Assembly: GCA_030160035.1 (NCBI GenBank)
Contig: BSNO01000001.1
Location: 434,001 to 498,000 of the forward strand
DNA: 64,000 nucleotides
Direction: 5' to 3'
Origin: Rhizobium albus
Lineage (GTDB): Bacteria; Pseudomonadota; Alphaproteobacteria; Rhizobiales; Rhizobiaceae
This document shows, one piece after another, positions 8,207 through 18,684 of this stretch. Under the pieces are notes generated by a model. The model was not told the DNA's origin, searched no databases, and saw nothing but the letters and a program-made list of their open reading frames with translations. A program made the position numbers and the translations under genes. The first letter of the stretch is position 1, and each line of letters opens with the position of its first letter.

Positions 8207-9298
8207 TCAACTGGCCTTGACTGGTTGCGACTGTGCGGGCTTTGCGTAGACCTGATGAATCAGCTCAGCGACGGCCCGGTAAAATTCCGTGGGTATGACA
8301 CTATCCACGGAGACTTGCGCAAAGATGGAGCGGGCGAGTGGTGGCTCCTCGAAAATCGGGATGCCATGCTCTTGAGCAATCTCACGAATTTTCAACGCGA
8401 TGAGATCCTGGCCCTTGGCGACGACAAGAGGTGCGCCGCCTTCTTCGCGGACATAGCGAAGCGCCACGGCGTAGTGCGTCGGGTTGGTGATGACGAGCGT
8501 CGCGCGGGGGACGGCAGCGATCATGCGCCGGCGTGCGCGGTCACGGGCAAGCGAGCGCTGACGTGACTTGACGATCGGGTCGCCTTCGGACTGCTTGTAT
8601 TCGTCCTTCACTTCCTGGCGCGTCATGCGCAGGTCGTTGTGCCAGTCGAAGCGCGTCCACAAGACGTCGACGGCCGCGATTGCTGCCGTGGCGATCAAAA
8701 CGACGATGATGACCTTGCCGACCATGGCTCTCATCATGTCGAGGATCGTTGCGGGATCGGAGAACATGGCAGCCAGGACGCCGAAATAATCGTCGCTGAG
8801 GACGACACCGATGATCGACGAGACGACCAGAATCTTGAACAGCGACTTGGCGAATTCCACCATGCCCTTGACGCTGTAGATCCGCTTGATCCCCTTCATC
8901 AGGGAGATGCGTTCCATCTTCGGCTGGACGCGGTTCAGGACCGGACGTGGCATGTTCTGGAACACGGACGCCGCGATGCCGAAGGTGATCATCAAGACGA
9001 AGGCGGGCAGCAGCACCGCGCCGGATTCCATGAAGAGGTGTTGGAACAGGAAGACGGCGTCCTGACCAGTCGCAAGCGAAAGCTCTTCGGGCTTTTCGAA
9101 CACGTCGACAAGCGAGCTGGTCAGACGCGCAGCGCCGGCCGGCAGGAAGAAAACAAAGAAAATGAGGATTGCAAGGGCGGAACCGAAGAGCGGCAATTCG
9201 CGGGAGAAGGGCACATTGCCCTTGTCCATCGCATCGCGCAATTTCTTCTCTGACGGCTCTTCTGTTTTGCTGTCTTTATCCTGATCCTCAGCCATCAT
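8207..9298 (-). CDS. flhB: Flagellar type III export switch protein FlhB
   Basis: Inner-membrane export-gate protein that switches substrate specificity from rod/hook to filament. 363 residues, with the start at 9298 or one codon later (MMAED). The charged N-terminus [19 protein letters not shown] is the family signature. Four membrane segments follow in the first 215 residues. The cytoplasmic autocleavage site NPTH lies at about 272-275 ([12 protein letters not shown]). Encoded downstream of fliG on the same strand. Confidence 0.95.
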   Translation of the reverse strand: MMAEDQDKDSKTEEPSEKKLRDAMDKGNVPFSRELPLFGSALAILIFFVFFLPAGAARLTSSLVDVFEKPEELSLATGQDAVFLFQHLFMESGAVLLPAFVLMITFGIAASVFQNMPRPVLNRVQPKMERISLMKGIKRIYSVKGMVEFAKSLFKILVVSSIIGVVLSDDYFGVLAAMFSDPATILDMMRAMVGKVIIVVLIATAAIAAVDVLWTRFDWHNDLRMTRQEVKDEYKQSEGDPIVKSRQRSLARDRARRRMIAAVPRATLVITNPTHYAVALRYVREEGGAPLVVAKGQDLIALKIREIAQEHGIPIFEEPPLARSIFAQVSVDSVIPTEFYRAVAELIHQVYAKPAQSQPVKAS

Positions 9299-9348
9299 GG
9301 CTCCATCGTAGGAACGTCAGGAAGACATTGCGTCCCGGCAGTACCGCA

Positions 9349-10380
9349 TCATGCGGCCTGTGGCGTATCCCTGCGTTCCTTTAGGACGATTCGGCCAGCC
9401 GCAGCCAGACGGATCGCTTCCTGTGCGATCGAGCGGCGAGCGACTTCCGTATCGCGCGGCGATCCCCCGCCACCGGCAAGATCCGCCTCGATCATGCGGC
9501 GCTGGCGTGCACCCAGTGAGCCGAGGACCGTTTCGCGAAGTTCCGGCCGCGTGTCGCGGAGAGCCGAAGTGATGAGATCGTTGGAAATGTCGTCGAACAG
9601 CATGACGCGGCTCTTGGCGGGCATTTCCAGGATATCTTCGAACAGGAAGATCTTTGGGCGAACCCGCTCGACGGCTTTGGTGCTGATCGAGCCCAGAGCG
9701 CCGAGAAGCGCGTCGACCTGCGGTTTCTCCAGTTCGTTCATGATGTCGGCGACCTTGTTGGTGCCGGTGGAATTGCGATCCGCTTCGAGCGCCTCGACGA
9801 GGTCGACGACCCGCTTGTGAATGATGTCGGCGATCTTCGGGTTCACCTCCTTCATGTTCACGGTGCGGTGCATGATGTCGGCGCGCTTCTCGTCCGGCAG
9901 CTGCAGGAGCGTCTTGGCGGCAAAGGCGGAGGGAAGTTGCGTGACGATATAGGCCACGGTCTGCGGATGTTCGCGCGACAGGAAGTTGCCGATGACGACC
10001 GGATCGGCGTCCTGAAGGCGGTCCCAGATCGATGTCTCGAGCGCCTGGAAGAACGTGCGCCGGCCGAGCAGACCGTCCACTTCGTCCGGCGGCAGACCTT
10101 CTTCCAGAATGTCTTCCATGGCACGGGCATTATCCATCAAGCCGGTGCCCTCGGTGAAGAGGTCCTCGAACTCGCTGACCAGCACTTCCAGCTCGTCGGC
10201 CGGGATCGTGCGCAGCGTCTGCGCATTGGCGATGATCAGCTGAAGCTCTGACGAGGCAAAATATTTCAGGAGCTTGCCGGCAACCGGCTTGCCCATAGCG
10301 ATCAGGATTGCGGCTGCTTTCTGCGCCTTGGTCAGTGCGGGCGCGGGTTCGGCCTGAGCATATTCGGTGAACGCGTTCAT
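9349..10380 (-). CDS. fliG: Flagellar motor switch protein FliG
   Basis: Rotor protein that binds FliF and contacts MotA to generate torque. 343 residues, the usual length. The N-terminal domain (KAAAILIAMGKPVAGKLLKY) binds FliF. The middle contains the conserved EHPQTVAYIVTQLP near 132-145. The C-terminal charged-ridge domain includes MPAKSRVMLFDDISNDL and ALRDTRPELRETVLGSLGAR. Located between fliN and flhB in the leftward motor operon. Confidence 0.95.
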   Translation of the reverse strand: MNAFTEYAQAEPAPALTKAQKAAAILIAMGKPVAGKLLKYFASSELQLIIANAQTLRTIPADELEVLVSEFEDLFTEGTGLMDNARAMEDILEEGLPPDEVDGLLGRRTFFQALETSIWDRLQDADPVVIGNFLSREHPQTVAYIVTQLPSAFAAKTLLQLPDEKRADIMHRTVNMKEVNPKIADIIHKRVVDLVEALEADRNSTGTNKVADIMNELEKPQVDALLGALGSISTKAVERVRPKIFLFEDILEMPAKSRVMLFDDISNDLITSALRDTRPELRETVLGSLGARQRRMIEADLAGGGGSPRDTEVARRSIAQEAIRLAAAGRIVLKERRDTPQAA

Positions 10381-10408
10381 CGCGCTTCCCTTCTCGCTTG
10401 ATGTCGGT

Positions 10409-11065
10409 TTACTTCGATTTCTCGGTCATGACTTCGATCAGGCGAATGCCGAAACGGTTGTCATCACCGTCCAGCACCGTGATCTCGCCTCGGCCGAAAT
10501 GGCGGCCATTCACCAGGATGTCGACCGGCTCGCCGATCTGGCGATCCAGCGCGATGAGCGAGCCTTCGGAAAGGTTCATCAGGCTCGCCACCGGCAGGCG
10601 GCTGGTGCCGAGAACGATCTGCATGTCGATCGGGATGTCCATGACCAGATCGTAATTGCCGGTCTCGGCCACGTTGTTGATCGCAGAGCCCGATTTCGCA
10701 CGGTGGCTGTCGCTCGTCCGGCGCGCGGGCTTTTCCGGCTCCGGTGCGAAGAGAGCTGCGGTCGGCTCATCGTCGAACAGAGGCGTCTCAGCACCAAACA
10801 TTCCGTCGAGACTTGCGCCGGCAGGGCTCGCGTCGAAGGGGCTAGGCCCGTCGTCGAAGTCGCTGCCGAAATCGGCCGGGAAGGCCTTGCTCGGTCCTGT
10901 TGCGGCATTCGTCATTTCGCTGACACTCTCCAAATCCTCAGCCGACGTCACGCCGTCGGTATCCTTGCGCAGCACGCCGCGCAGACCATCAATGGCCCGG
11001 TTCAATTCCTCATCGGAGCCATCGCCGCGCTCGATTTCGCGGTTCAATTCCGGCTGACCAGCCAT
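10409..11065 (-). CDS. fliN: Flagellar motor switch protein FliN (long rhizobial form)
   Basis: C-ring protein. The C-terminal SpoA domain (about the last 80 residues: [39 protein letters not shown]) is the FliN core. An N-terminal extension of more than 130 acidic, Pro/Ala-rich residues makes it about 218 residues, longer than enteric FliN but usual for rhizobia. The ATG at 11065 is preferred because GGAG lies 8 bases before it; the ATG at 11071 has the same GGAG only 2 bases away. Confidence 0.92.
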   Translation of the reverse strand: MAGQPELNREIERGDGSDEELNRAIDGLRGVLRKDTDGVTSAEDLESVSEMTNAATGPSKAFPADFGSDFDDGPSPFDASPAGASLDGMFGAETPLFDDEPTAALFAPEPEKPARRTSDSHRAKSGSAINNVAETGNYDLVMDIPIDMQIVLGTSRLPVASLMNLSEGSLIALDRQIGEPVDILVNGRHFGRGEITVLDGDDNRFGIRLIEVMTEKSK

Positions 11066-11096
11066 TCCCATGTCTCCATCGACATATGCTGCCGCA

Positions 11097-12020
11097 TCAT
11101 GCGGTCAGTTCCTTCATGAAATCTTCTTCGCTGCCGTGGCGCTCCTGGAGGCGCACCATGTAGCGTTCGCCGGACTTGCCGAGTTCGCACCAGAACAGGT
11201 CCTTGCCATTGGCACGCAGAAGGACGCGGGTGTCCTTCGTATCGGCAAACGGGATGACCGAGCCCGGCTGGAGCCTGGCGACGGTGCCGAGCGAAAGTGG
11301 CACCAGACGAATGCGGGCCTCCAGCCCGACATTGGACTTCTGAACCTTCTCGCTCAGCTGCTCCGTCCAGTGTTTCGGCCGGGTGTCGATCTTTGCGGTG
11401 GCAGGCTCGGCGATCTTCGTCTTGAGAACGACCGCCTGAGGCACCATGGCGCGCAGCTTGAAGCTGGCTTTCCCGATCGTGACGCCCAGAACGAGGACCG
11501 CCGCGAAATCAGCGGACGACGCATCGCCTTCGCGCTTCAGCGGGCCCTGAAACGGATTGGAGCAGATCGCCCGATCGCAGTTCGGGTAAACCGCCTTGCG
11601 CAGGGTCTCGGCAAAGGTTTCGAAGAGCAGCTTGGCGACGTCCTGTTCGATCTCCGACAGAGGACGCGATGCGGGCACGCCGTCGCTCTCTCCGCCGAGC
11701 AGCCGCTCGGTCATGGCGATGACGAATGCTGAATCGACGGCAAGCAGCAGGTCCAGCGACCACCCTTCGATCATTGTCTCGCACAGAACATCCTGCGCAC
11801 CGAATGTCGCAGCCATGTCGGCCCGCACACCTTGCGGTGCGGTTTCGGGAGCGACTGACACCGCGACGCTGGTCGCCTGCAGCAGGGCTTCCGCCAGGCG
11901 ATCGGCGGTTGCCTTGCCGATGGCCGCCATCTGCGCCTCGATGACCGATGCCTCGCCGAGGCGCCCGGTCATGCGGGCCAGAAGCGCGGTATCCATGGGT
12001 TTGGTGACGGCCATGCCCAT
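11097..12020 (-). CDS. fliM: Flagellar motor switch protein FliM
   Basis: C-ring protein that links phosphorylated CheY to FliG. 307 residues, recognised by order between motA and fliN and by the C-terminal SpoA-type segment with [20 protein letters not shown] and [14 protein letters not shown]. The middle CheC-like domain reads [20 protein letters not shown]. The N-terminal CheY-binding EN-type motif of enteric FliM is not obvious, as in other divergent rhizobial FliM. A second ATG at 12014 is an alternative start. Confidence 0.88.
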   Translation of the reverse strand: MGMAVTKPMDTALLARMTGRLGEASVIEAQMAAIGKATADRLAEALLQATSVAVSVAPETAPQGVRADMAATFGAQDVLCETMIEGWSLDLLLAVDSAFVIAMTERLLGGESDGVPASRPLSEIEQDVAKLLFETFAETLRKAVYPNCDRAICSNPFQGPLKREGDASSADFAAVLVLGVTIGKASFKLRAMVPQAVVLKTKIAEPATAKIDTRPKHWTEQLSEKVQKSNVGLEARIRLVPLSLGTVARLQPGSVIPFADTKDTRVLLRANGKDLFWCELGKSGERYMVRLQERHGSEEDFMKELTA

Positions 12021-12024
12021 TGTC

Positions 12025-12897
12025 TCAGGCTGCCTTTGCGTCGCCGCCGGGGTTCATCATTTCTTGCTCGACGGCATCGATCGAAGGACGCTCGTAGGCA
12101 GAGATCGTCTTGCGGCCGTGCTCGAGCGCCACCTGCGGAACCGAGCCGTTCATGTAGGCGAGCAGGGTCTGCTTGACGATGACGTAGAGGCGGTTCTGCT
12201 TTTCACGGACGATCTTGATGTTGGTCGCGATCGGGCCCAACACGTTGTAGGACAGGAAGATGCCGAGGAAGGTGCCGACGAGTGCCGCGCCGATCAGACC
12301 GCCGAGGATTTCCGGAGACTGGTCAATAGCGCCCATGGCCTTGATGACGCCGAGAACGGCGGCGATGATGCCGATGGCGGGGCAGGCGTCCGAAACCGTC
12401 GTCATGGAATGGTAAGGCTTCATGCGGTCGCGCACGATCGTCTGGATTTCCTCGTCCATCAGCGCCTCGATCTCGTGGGGGCGCGCATTGCCGATGATGA
12501 TGAGGCGGACATAGTCGCAGATGAAGGCGGTGAGGTCCTTGTTGGCCAGTACGGTTGGCGCAGCCTTGAACAGCTCGGATTCTTCCGGGTTGTCGATGTG
12601 GCTTTCGATCTCGTTGCGCGACTTGGCGCGCAGGTCGCGCATCAGCGTGTACAGAACGCCGAGCGTATCGAGATATTCGCGCTGCTTCGGAACCTTGTAG
12701 CGCAGTGCCTCACCGATGGCCTTGCCCGTGTCCTTGATGGTCTTCACGGGGTTCGCCATGATGAAGGCGCCCAGCGCCGCGCCGCCGATGATGACGAGCT
12801 CGAAGGGCTGCATCAACACCTCGAGGTGTCCACCCATGGCCATGAAGCCACCGAGGATGGAACCGAATGTGAGGATGAGGCCGATAAGGATGTTCAT
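12025..12897 (-). CDS. motA: Flagellar motor stator protein MotA
   Basis: Proton-channel stator subunit, 290 residues, first gene of the leftward motA-fliM-fliN-fliG-flhB unit. Two membrane segments lie near the N-terminus ([18 protein letters not shown] and the [14 protein letters not shown] region). A long cytoplasmic loop with the charged torque-generating region follows, and two further segments at about 180-250 ([20 protein letters not shown] and [19 protein letters not shown]). Its partner MotB is encoded far downstream at 33709. Confidence 0.95.
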   Translation of the reverse strand: MNILIGLILTFGSILGGFMAMGGHLEVLMQPFELVIIGGAALGAFIMANPVKTIKDTGKAIGEALRYKVPKQREYLDTLGVLYTLMRDLRAKSRNEIESHIDNPEESELFKAAPTVLANKDLTAFICDYVRLIIIGNARPHEIEALMDEEIQTIVRDRMKPYHSMTTVSDACPAIGIIAAVLGVIKAMGAIDQSPEILGGLIGAALVGTFLGIFLSYNVLGPIATNIKIVREKQNRLYVIVKQTLLAYMNGSVPQVALEHGRKTISAYERPSIDAVEQEMMNPGGDAKAA

Positions 12898-13100
12898 GAA
12901 CTCTCTCGCGCAGCTGGCGTGGTATCAATCTGACTACGCACCGGGGCTTGCGTGAAGCTGGTTGCTCGGCTGTTCATTAGCAATCGATTAACGTGCCGGG
13001 CGCTCATCAAGCCTCGCGCAAGCCAACCGATCTATCGCTCGCACTCAGGGTGCTGAACTGCGCGGGCCCTCTCGCGCCGACGAGCGGGGGTCTCTTAAGA
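12898..13100. promoter_or_regulatory. Divergent promoter region between motA and the flgF operon
   Basis: About 200 bases separating the leftward motA unit from the rightward DUF1217-flgF-fliI operon, so it must hold two outward-facing promoters. There is a short AT-richer tract near 12975-12990 (TTAGCAATCGATTAACG) in otherwise GC-rich DNA. No hexamers or operators could be assigned with confidence. Confidence 0.35.
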
Positions 13101-13883
13101 ATGACCACGACATTCACCAGCTATCGACTGCTAGCTTCCGATCTGCCGCGTTCGATCGCGCGCGTTTCGGAGGAACCCCTCGTTGCGCGCGAAACCGCAT
13201 ATTTCCATGAGACTGTCGGCAACATCAAATCGATCGATGAATTCATGGCAGACGACCGTGTCTATCGCTATGCGCTGAAGGCGCACGGACTGGAAGACAT
13301 GGCCTATGCCAAGGCGTTCATCCGCAAGGTTCTGACCGAGGGCGTCGCCAACGACGACAGCTTCGCCAACAAGCTCGCCGACACGCGCTACAAGGAATTT
13401 GCGCAGGCGTTCAACTTCGAGACTCATGGCGCGGCGGCAACCAGCTTCGACGCGGCGCAGCAGAAGACCATCGACAAATACATGCGCCAGACGCTTGAAG
13501 AGAGCGCTGGTGCCGACAACAACGGCGTGCGGCTCGCGCTTTACTTCGAGCGCATGGCGCCGCGGCTGGAGAACACCTACGAAATCCTGGCGGACGAAGC
13601 GCTCGCAGAAGTCGTGCGCACGTCGCTCAACTTGCCGGACGAGTTCGCCGCGACCGACATCGACAAGCAGGCGGCCTATTTCGAAGACCAGTTCAGCCTG
13701 GCGGATTTCAAGGATCCCGCAAAGCTCGGTGATTTCATCGACCGGTTCACGACCCTATGGGAAATGAAGAACCCGTCCCAGGAGACACTCGATACGTCCG
13801 CTCTTTTCGGCACGCAGGGAGCCGCGGGCATTTCGCCCGATCTTCTCCTGTCCATCAACACACTCAAGCTCGGAGGACGGTGA
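13101..13883 (+). CDS. DUF1217 family flagellar-locus protein
   Basis: 260-residue soluble protein that opens the rightward basal-body operon, ahead of flgF. The ATG at 13101 begins MTTTFTSYRLLASDL, the usual start of DUF1217 proteins found in alphaproteobacterial flagellar clusters. It is almost wholly helical, with repeated segments containing YRYALKAHGLED, FANKLADTRYKEFAQAF and LADFKDPAKLGDFIDRF. Function is not established; the association with rod genes suggests an assembly role. Confidence 0.8.
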   Translation: MTTTFTSYRLLASDLPRSIARVSEEPLVARETAYFHETVGNIKSIDEFMADDRVYRYALKAHGLEDMAYAKAFIRKVLTEGVANDDSFANKLADTRYKEFAQAFNFETHGAAATSFDAAQQKTIDKYMRQTLEESAGADNNGVRLALYFERMAPRLENTYEILADEALAEVVRTSLNLPDEFAATDIDKQAAYFEDQFSLADFKDPAKLGDFIDRFTTLWEMKNPSQETLDTSALFGTQGAAGISPDLLLSINTLKLGGR

Positions 13884-13886
13884 TCC

Positions 13887-14615
13887 ATGGATACCGCTCT
13901 TTACGTCTCGCTGTCGTCTCAGATCGCGCTCGAGCGGCGCCTGACGACGCTCTCGGACAACGTCGCCAACTCCAACACGGTCGGCTTTCGCGCCACCGAA
14001 GTGAAGTTCGAGGAACTGGTCGACAATCGTCGCCCTGCCGACGTCACCTTCGTGTCCTCGGGTGAAAACTATCTCTCCACGCGCAATGGCGGTTTGCAGC
14101 AGACGGGCAGTGCGCTCGATTTCGCCGTGCAGGGCGATGCCTGGTTCTCCATCGAGACACCCGCCGGCCCGGCGCTGACGCGTGACGGCCGCTTCACGAT
14201 GACCGAGGATGGTGCGCTCGTGACGCTGAACGGCTATCCGGTTCTCGATCCGGGCGGCGCCGCCATTCAGCTCGATGCGGCGGGCGGCGAACCAGAAGTT
14301 TCGCGCGACGGCGCGCTTCGCCAGAACGGCGTGCAGCTTGCTGCCCTCGGGCTCTTCACCTTCAATCCTGCCAATGGCTACAGCCGGCACGACAACAGCG
14401 CGATCCTGCCCAACGGCGAGCCCGAAGCTGTCGTCGATCGCTTCGACGTGGGCGTCGTGCAGGGCTTTATCGAAAAGTCTAACGTCAATGCCGTTTCGGA
14501 GATGACCCAGCTCATCATGGTCACGCGTCAGTTCGAGAACGTGTCCGCGCTCGTGCGAGATGCCGAACGGATCAAGCAGGACGCGATCCGCACCCTTGGC
14601 GGCAGCAACACCTAG
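13887..14615 (+). CDS. flgF: Flagellar basal-body proximal rod protein FlgF
   Basis: Rod subunit exported by the flagellar type III system, 242 residues. The N-terminal rod/hook motif SDNVANSNTVGFRATEVKFE is followed by the central FlgE/F/G domain (FAVQGDAWFSIETPAGPALT). The C-terminal coil VSEMTQLIMVTRQFENVSAL completes the family pattern. It starts 3 bases after the DUF1217 gene. Confidence 0.93.
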   Translation: MDTALYVSLSSQIALERRLTTLSDNVANSNTVGFRATEVKFEELVDNRRPADVTFVSSGENYLSTRNGGLQQTGSALDFAVQGDAWFSIETPAGPALTRDGRFTMTEDGALVTLNGYPVLDPGGAAIQLDAAGGEPEVSRDGALRQNGVQLAALGLFTFNPANGYSRHDNSAILPNGEPEAVVDRFDVGVVQGFIEKSNVNAVSEMTQLIMVTRQFENVSALVRDAERIKQDAIRTLGGSNT

Positions 14616-14672
14616 AGCAACTTCGCGTTTCCCGGAAACGTCCAATCGGCCTGAGGCCGGACAGAAAGCGAC

Positions 14673-16079
14673 ATGAGCGTGCATTTCCATTCGCACCGAT
14701 CCGAAAAGCTGGACGCGCTCGCCAAGGTCGCACGCAAATTTGCAGAGCCGAGCGAAGCCATTCGCTATGGCGGCTATGTCCAGTCGATCGCGGCGGGCCA
14801 TTACACCGTGTCCGGCCTATCGCGTCATGTCCGGCTCGGCGAATTCGTGGTTCACCGCAGCCAGAGCGGCGACCATCTGGGCGAAGTCGTCAAGGTGGAT
14901 ACGGATACGGTCGTTGTCTGCCCGATCGAAGCTGGGGAGCCGATCGGCGTCAATGAAACGGTCTTCAGCCGCGGTGCCTTCAAGGTCGCGCCAGACCAGT
15001 CCTGGTGCGGGCGCACGATCAATGCCATGGGCCAGCCGATCGATGGCGGCCCTGAACTTGTACCCGGCGGCAAGCGGCGCTCCGTCGTCAGCCAGCCTCC
15101 GCCGTCGATGAGCCGCCAGCGCGTCGAGACGCCGCTTCGCACGGGTGTGCGCGCCATCGACATCTTTTCGCCGATTTGTCTGGGTCAGCGCTTGGGTGTG
15201 TTCGCCGGTTCTGGTGTGGGCAAATCGACGCTGCTGTCGATGATCGCGCGGGCGAGCGCGTTTGATCGGGTCGTCATCTCGCTCGTGGGCGAGCGCGGCC
15301 GCGAGGTGCGGGAATTCATCGAGGATACGCTCGGCGATAATCTGGCAAAGAGCGTTGTCGTCGTCGCAACGAGCGACGAGTCGCCGATGCTGCGCCGGCT
15401 CGCACCGCTGACCGCCATGACCGTTGCGGAATATTTTCGCGACGCCGGACAGAACGTGCTGATGATCGTCGACAGCGTGACGCGCTTTGCGCATGCGGTG
15501 CGTGAAGTGGGCATCGCGTCCGGCGAAGCGCCGATCGCGCGCGGCTATCCGGCCTCCGTCTTCACCGAACTGCCGAAGCTTCTGGAACGGGCTGGGCCAG
15601 GCGGGCGAGATGCCGGTTCGATCACGGCAATCGTGTCGATCCTCGTCGACGGCGACAATCACAACGACCCGGTTGCGGATGCGACACGCGGCATTCTCGA
15701 TGGCCACATCGTGCTCAGCCGTACGCTTGCGGAAGAGGGGCGCTATCCGCCAATCGATCCGCTTGCCTCCATCTCCCGTCTCGCCCGCAAGGCCTGGGCC
15801 GGTGACGAGGAAAAGCTCGTCACGCGGCTCAAGGCTTTGATCCATCGCTTCGAGGAAACCCGCGACCTGCGCCTCATCGGCGGCTATCGCCCGGGAACCG
15901 ACGCGGACATGGACATGGCCGTGAAGCAGGTGCCGGTCGTCTACGAGGTTCTGCGGCAGGGTCCCGACGATCCGCCAGCGGCCGACGCATTCGACGACCT
16001 GGCCCACGAAATGAAGAAGGCAGCCGGCCTCATCCAACCCGGCACTCCGCAGCCAGAGCCAAGCAAGGGACGCAAATGA
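14673..16079 (+). CDS. fliI: Flagellum-specific ATPase FliI
   Basis: ATPase of the flagellar export apparatus, related to the F1 beta subunit; 468 residues. The Walker A loop AGSGVGKST spans 178-186 with K184, and Walker B ends at D267 (VLMIVDSVTR). GERGREVREFIED (207-219) is a further signature. The stop overlaps the start of the next gene. Its usual partners FliH and FliJ are not adjacent but have divergent candidates at 33074 and 47633. Confidence 0.96.
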   Translation: MSVHFHSHRSEKLDALAKVARKFAEPSEAIRYGGYVQSIAAGHYTVSGLSRHVRLGEFVVHRSQSGDHLGEVVKVDTDTVVVCPIEAGEPIGVNETVFSRGAFKVAPDQSWCGRTINAMGQPIDGGPELVPGGKRRSVVSQPPPSMSRQRVETPLRTGVRAIDIFSPICLGQRLGVFAGSGVGKSTLLSMIARASAFDRVVISLVGERGREVREFIEDTLGDNLAKSVVVVATSDESPMLRRLAPLTAMTVAEYFRDAGQNVLMIVDSVTRFAHAVREVGIASGEAPIARGYPASVFTELPKLLERAGPGGRDAGSITAIVSILVDGDNHNDPVADATRGILDGHIVLSRTLAEEGRYPPIDPLASISRLARKAWAGDEEKLVTRLKALIHRFEETRDLRLIGGYRPGTDADMDMAVKQVPVVYEVLRQGPDDPPAADAFDDLAHEMKKAAGLIQPGTPQPEPSKGRK

Positions 16080-16627
16080 GCGACGAACAGGACATCTTTT
16101 TCGACGATACCTTGCCGCGCGAGCCGCTTCTCAAGCGCCTGCTGAACGTCGATACGGCGATCGTCGGTGGCGGCATCGCTCTGGCCGTCGGCGCGGCGTT
16201 CTTCCCCTGGTACGTTTTCTTCCATCAGGAATCCTTCGGCGTCCGCCCGATGACCTATTCGACCGATCGGCCGCTGTCGGACTGGCCCGGCACCGGGATG
16301 ATGAGCGCGTCGCCGATCGTGCTGGAAGGCGAGCCGGCCGGCGAGGGCGAGTTCGACATGCTGATGACGGCGACCGTGCCCGAGCCCCCGATCGAGGAAG
16401 AGCCCGCCGCAGCGGCAGCCGATCCGCTCGACCAGCCATTTCCGGGATCCAATGCCTTCCGCCTTCTGCATGTGGCGAATGGCCGGGCACTGATCGAGGA
16501 TTCTGCAGGCATGTACATGGTGCAGATCGGCTCGGTGCTGCCCGACAACAGCAGGCTTGCAAGGCTCGAGCGGCGCGACGGCACCTGGGTAATCGTGACC
16601 TCCGAAGGCGCGGTCATCGAGCGGTGA
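16076..16627 (+). CDS. Single-pass membrane protein of the fliI-flgB interval
   Basis: 183-residue protein whose ATG overlaps the fliI stop (ATGA). It has one membrane segment at about 30-48 (AIVGGGIALAVGAAFFPWYV), then a Pro/Glu/Ala-rich linker (PEPPIEEEPAAAAADP). A compact C-terminal domain of about 65 residues reads GRALIEDSAGMYMVQIGSVL and TWVIVTSEGAVIER. That tail recalls small beta domains of pilus or secretion assembly proteins, but I do not recognise the family. Position indicates a flagellar role. Confidence 0.7.
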   Translation: MSDEQDIFFDDTLPREPLLKRLLNVDTAIVGGGIALAVGAAFFPWYVFFHQESFGVRPMTYSTDRPLSDWPGTGMMSASPIVLEGEPAGEGEFDMLMTATVPEPPIEEEPAAAAADPLDQPFPGSNAFRLLHVANGRALIEDSAGMYMVQIGSVLPDNSRLARLERRDGTWVIVTSEGAVIER

Positions 16628-16704
16628 GGTCTCTCACAAGTCTGACGCAAGATTGAAAGCCTAGGTTCGGTCATCCAAGCGGAACGATCCAGCGGAGACC
16701 CGGC

Positions 16705-17085
16705 ATGGAGCCCATTCAACTTTTCGATCTCGCGTCCAGACAAGCCCACTGGCTTTCGGTGCGCCAGACCGTGGTGGCGGGGAACATCGCCAACGCCAAC
16801 ACGCCCGGCTATGCCGCGCGCGAAGTAGCGCCCTTCGAGGATGTGCTGAAGGAAACGGGAAACCGCATGGCGGCCACGCACCCAGCGCACTTCATCGAAG
16901 ACGAAATGCGCAACTCCGTCTCCTCGAAAACCGTCCAGGATGGCGTCGAAGTCCAGGTTTCCGGCAACTCCGTCACGCTTGCGGATGAACTCCGCAAGAC
17001 CGGCGAGATCAAGCGGAACATGGAGCTTAGCACCAACCTCGTGCGGACGTTCCACCGCATGATGCTGCAGACGGTGCGCGCATGA
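16705..17085 (+). CDS. flgB: Flagellar rod protein FlgB
   Basis: Proximal rod subunit, 126 residues. Shows the N-terminal rod motif [17 protein letters not shown] and the C-terminal [14 protein letters not shown] helix. The middle is a short variable region. Its stop overlaps the flgC start (ATGA at 17082). Confidence 0.94.
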   Translation: MEPIQLFDLASRQAHWLSVRQTVVAGNIANANTPGYAAREVAPFEDVLKETGNRMAATHPAHFIEDEMRNSVSSKTVQDGVEVQVSGNSVTLADELRKTGEIKRNMELSTNLVRTFHRMMLQTVRA

Positions 17086-17507
17086 CGATCGATCCGCTGA
17101 CCGCATCGCTTCGGATCGCAGCATCCGGGCTTGAGGCGCAGACGACGCGGCTTCGCGTGGTTTCCGAAAACCTCGCCAACGCACAGTCCACGTCCAGCCT
17201 GCCGGGTGGAGATCCCTACCGGCGCAAGATCGTCGACTTCAACGCCGAACTCGACCGCGTCTCGGGCGCATCGCTCGTGAATGTCGGCTCGGTCGACGAG
17301 GACACGAGCGACTTCACCGTGGAATACGATCCCGGCAACAAGGCCGCCGACGAGAACGGCATGGTCAAGAAGCCGAACGTCAACGTGCTGATCGAAATGG
17401 CCGACATGCGTGAGGCCAACCGGGCGTACGAATCCAATCTTCAGACGATCAAACAAACGCGAGAGCTGATTTCGATGACAATCGACCTGTTGAGAGCCTC
17501 GCAATGA
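17082..17507 (+). CDS. flgC: Flagellar rod protein FlgC
   Basis: Proximal rod subunit, 141 residues. N-terminal motif [15 protein letters not shown] and C-terminal [20 protein letters not shown] are family hallmarks. Overlaps flgB upstream and fliE downstream by 4 bases at each junction. Confidence 0.95.
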   Translation: MTIDPLTASLRIAASGLEAQTTRLRVVSENLANAQSTSSLPGGDPYRRKIVDFNAELDRVSGASLVNVGSVDEDTSDFTVEYDPGNKAADENGMVKKPNVNVLIEMADMREANRAYESNLQTIKQTRELISMTIDLLRASQ

Positions 17508-17854
17508 TCGGCGGCATCCAGAACGTTTCGGCGCTGTCGTTCACGCGCGCCATGGAAGGCGCATCGGAAACCGGCAGCAGTTCGTCCATCCTGCAGATGC
17601 CGCTTACGGGCCAGATGCAGGGCGTTGCGCCGGCCAGCGGCGATTTCGGCGCGACTCTCGCCAGCATGGCGACCGACATGGTCGGCAGCCTGCGCGGCGC
17701 CGAGCAGGCCTCCCTCGACGGAATCAACGGCCAGGCCGACATGCGCGAAGTGGTGGATGCGGTGATGACGGCGGAGCAGACGCTCCAGACGGCGATCGCC
17801 ATCCGCGACAAGATCGTGACCGCCTACCTCGAAGTCAGCCGAATGCAGATTTAA
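17504..17854 (+). CDS. fliE: Flagellar MS-ring/rod junction protein FliE
   Basis: Adaptor between the MS ring and the rod, 116 residues. The C-terminal half carries the FliE signature: [39 protein letters not shown], then [10 protein letters not shown]. Its start overlaps the flgC stop and flgG follows 13 bases later. Confidence 0.93.
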   Translation: MIGGIQNVSALSFTRAMEGASETGSSSSILQMPLTGQMQGVAPASGDFGATLASMATDMVGSLRGAEQASLDGINGQADMREVVDAVMTAEQTLQTAIAIRDKIVTAYLEVSRMQI

Positions 17855-17867
17855 GGACGTCCAGACC

Positions 17868-18656
17868 ATGAAAGCTCTCGCCATCGCTGCGACCGGCATG
17901 AATGCCCAGCAACTGAACCTGGAAGTCATCGCCAACAACATCGCCAACATCAACACGACGGGCTTCAAGCGCTCGCGCGCTGAATTCTCCGATCTGCTTT
18001 ATCAGGTCGAGCGGCAGCAGGGCGTGCCGAACCGGGCGGACTCCGCCGTGGTTCCGGAAGGTGCCTATATTGGCCTCGGCGTTCAGACCACTGCCGTGCG
18101 CAACCTGCACATCCAGGGGTCGCTGGTCACGACAGGCAACAATCTCGATCTCGCCCTGATCGGCCGCGGCTGGTTCCAGGTCGAGACTGCCGAGGGCGAC
18201 ACGCTCTATACGCGCTCGGGTGCCTTCAACACCAACGCCCAGGGAGAACTGGTGACAGCTGATGGTTATCGCATCCAGCCGGCAATCGTCGTGCCGCAGA
18301 ATGCGAGCGAGATCGTCGTCAGCAGGTCCGGCCAGGTCTTCGCCCGTGTCGAGAACCAGGTCGACCTGCAGGAGCTTGGCCAGCTGGAGCTTTCGAACTT
18401 CGTCAACGAAGCGGGGCTTGAGCCGCTCGGTGAGAACCTGTTCCGCGAAACGCCTGCATCGGGCGCCGCCATCGTTGGCGCTCCCGACGATGCCGGCTTC
18501 GCGCGCATCCAGCAGGGATATCTCGAAGCTTCGAACGTCGATCCGGTGAAGGAGATCACCGACCTCATCTCGGCGCAGCGCGCCTATGAGATGAATTCGA
18601 AGATCATTCAGGCTGCTGACGAAATGGCGTCGGTGGTGTCGCAAGGCATCCGCTAA
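17868..18656 (+). CDS. flgG: Flagellar distal rod protein FlgG
   Basis: Distal rod subunit, 262 residues, the standard size. Strong N-terminal motif [19 protein letters not shown]. The central FlgE/F/G domain includes [20 protein letters not shown]. The C-terminus reads [20 protein letters not shown] and [13 protein letters not shown]. Confidence 0.96.
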   Translation: MKALAIAATGMNAQQLNLEVIANNIANINTTGFKRSRAEFSDLLYQVERQQGVPNRADSAVVPEGAYIGLGVQTTAVRNLHIQGSLVTTGNNLDLALIGRGWFQVETAEGDTLYTRSGAFNTNAQGELVTADGYRIQPAIVVPQNASEIVVSRSGQVFARVENQVDLQELGQLELSNFVNEAGLEPLGENLFRETPASGAAIVGAPDDAGFARIQQGYLEASNVDPVKEITDLISAQRAYEMNSKIIQAADEMASVVSQGIR

Positions 18657-18684
18657 CGGAACTTTAGGATTGAGGCGGACGCTC

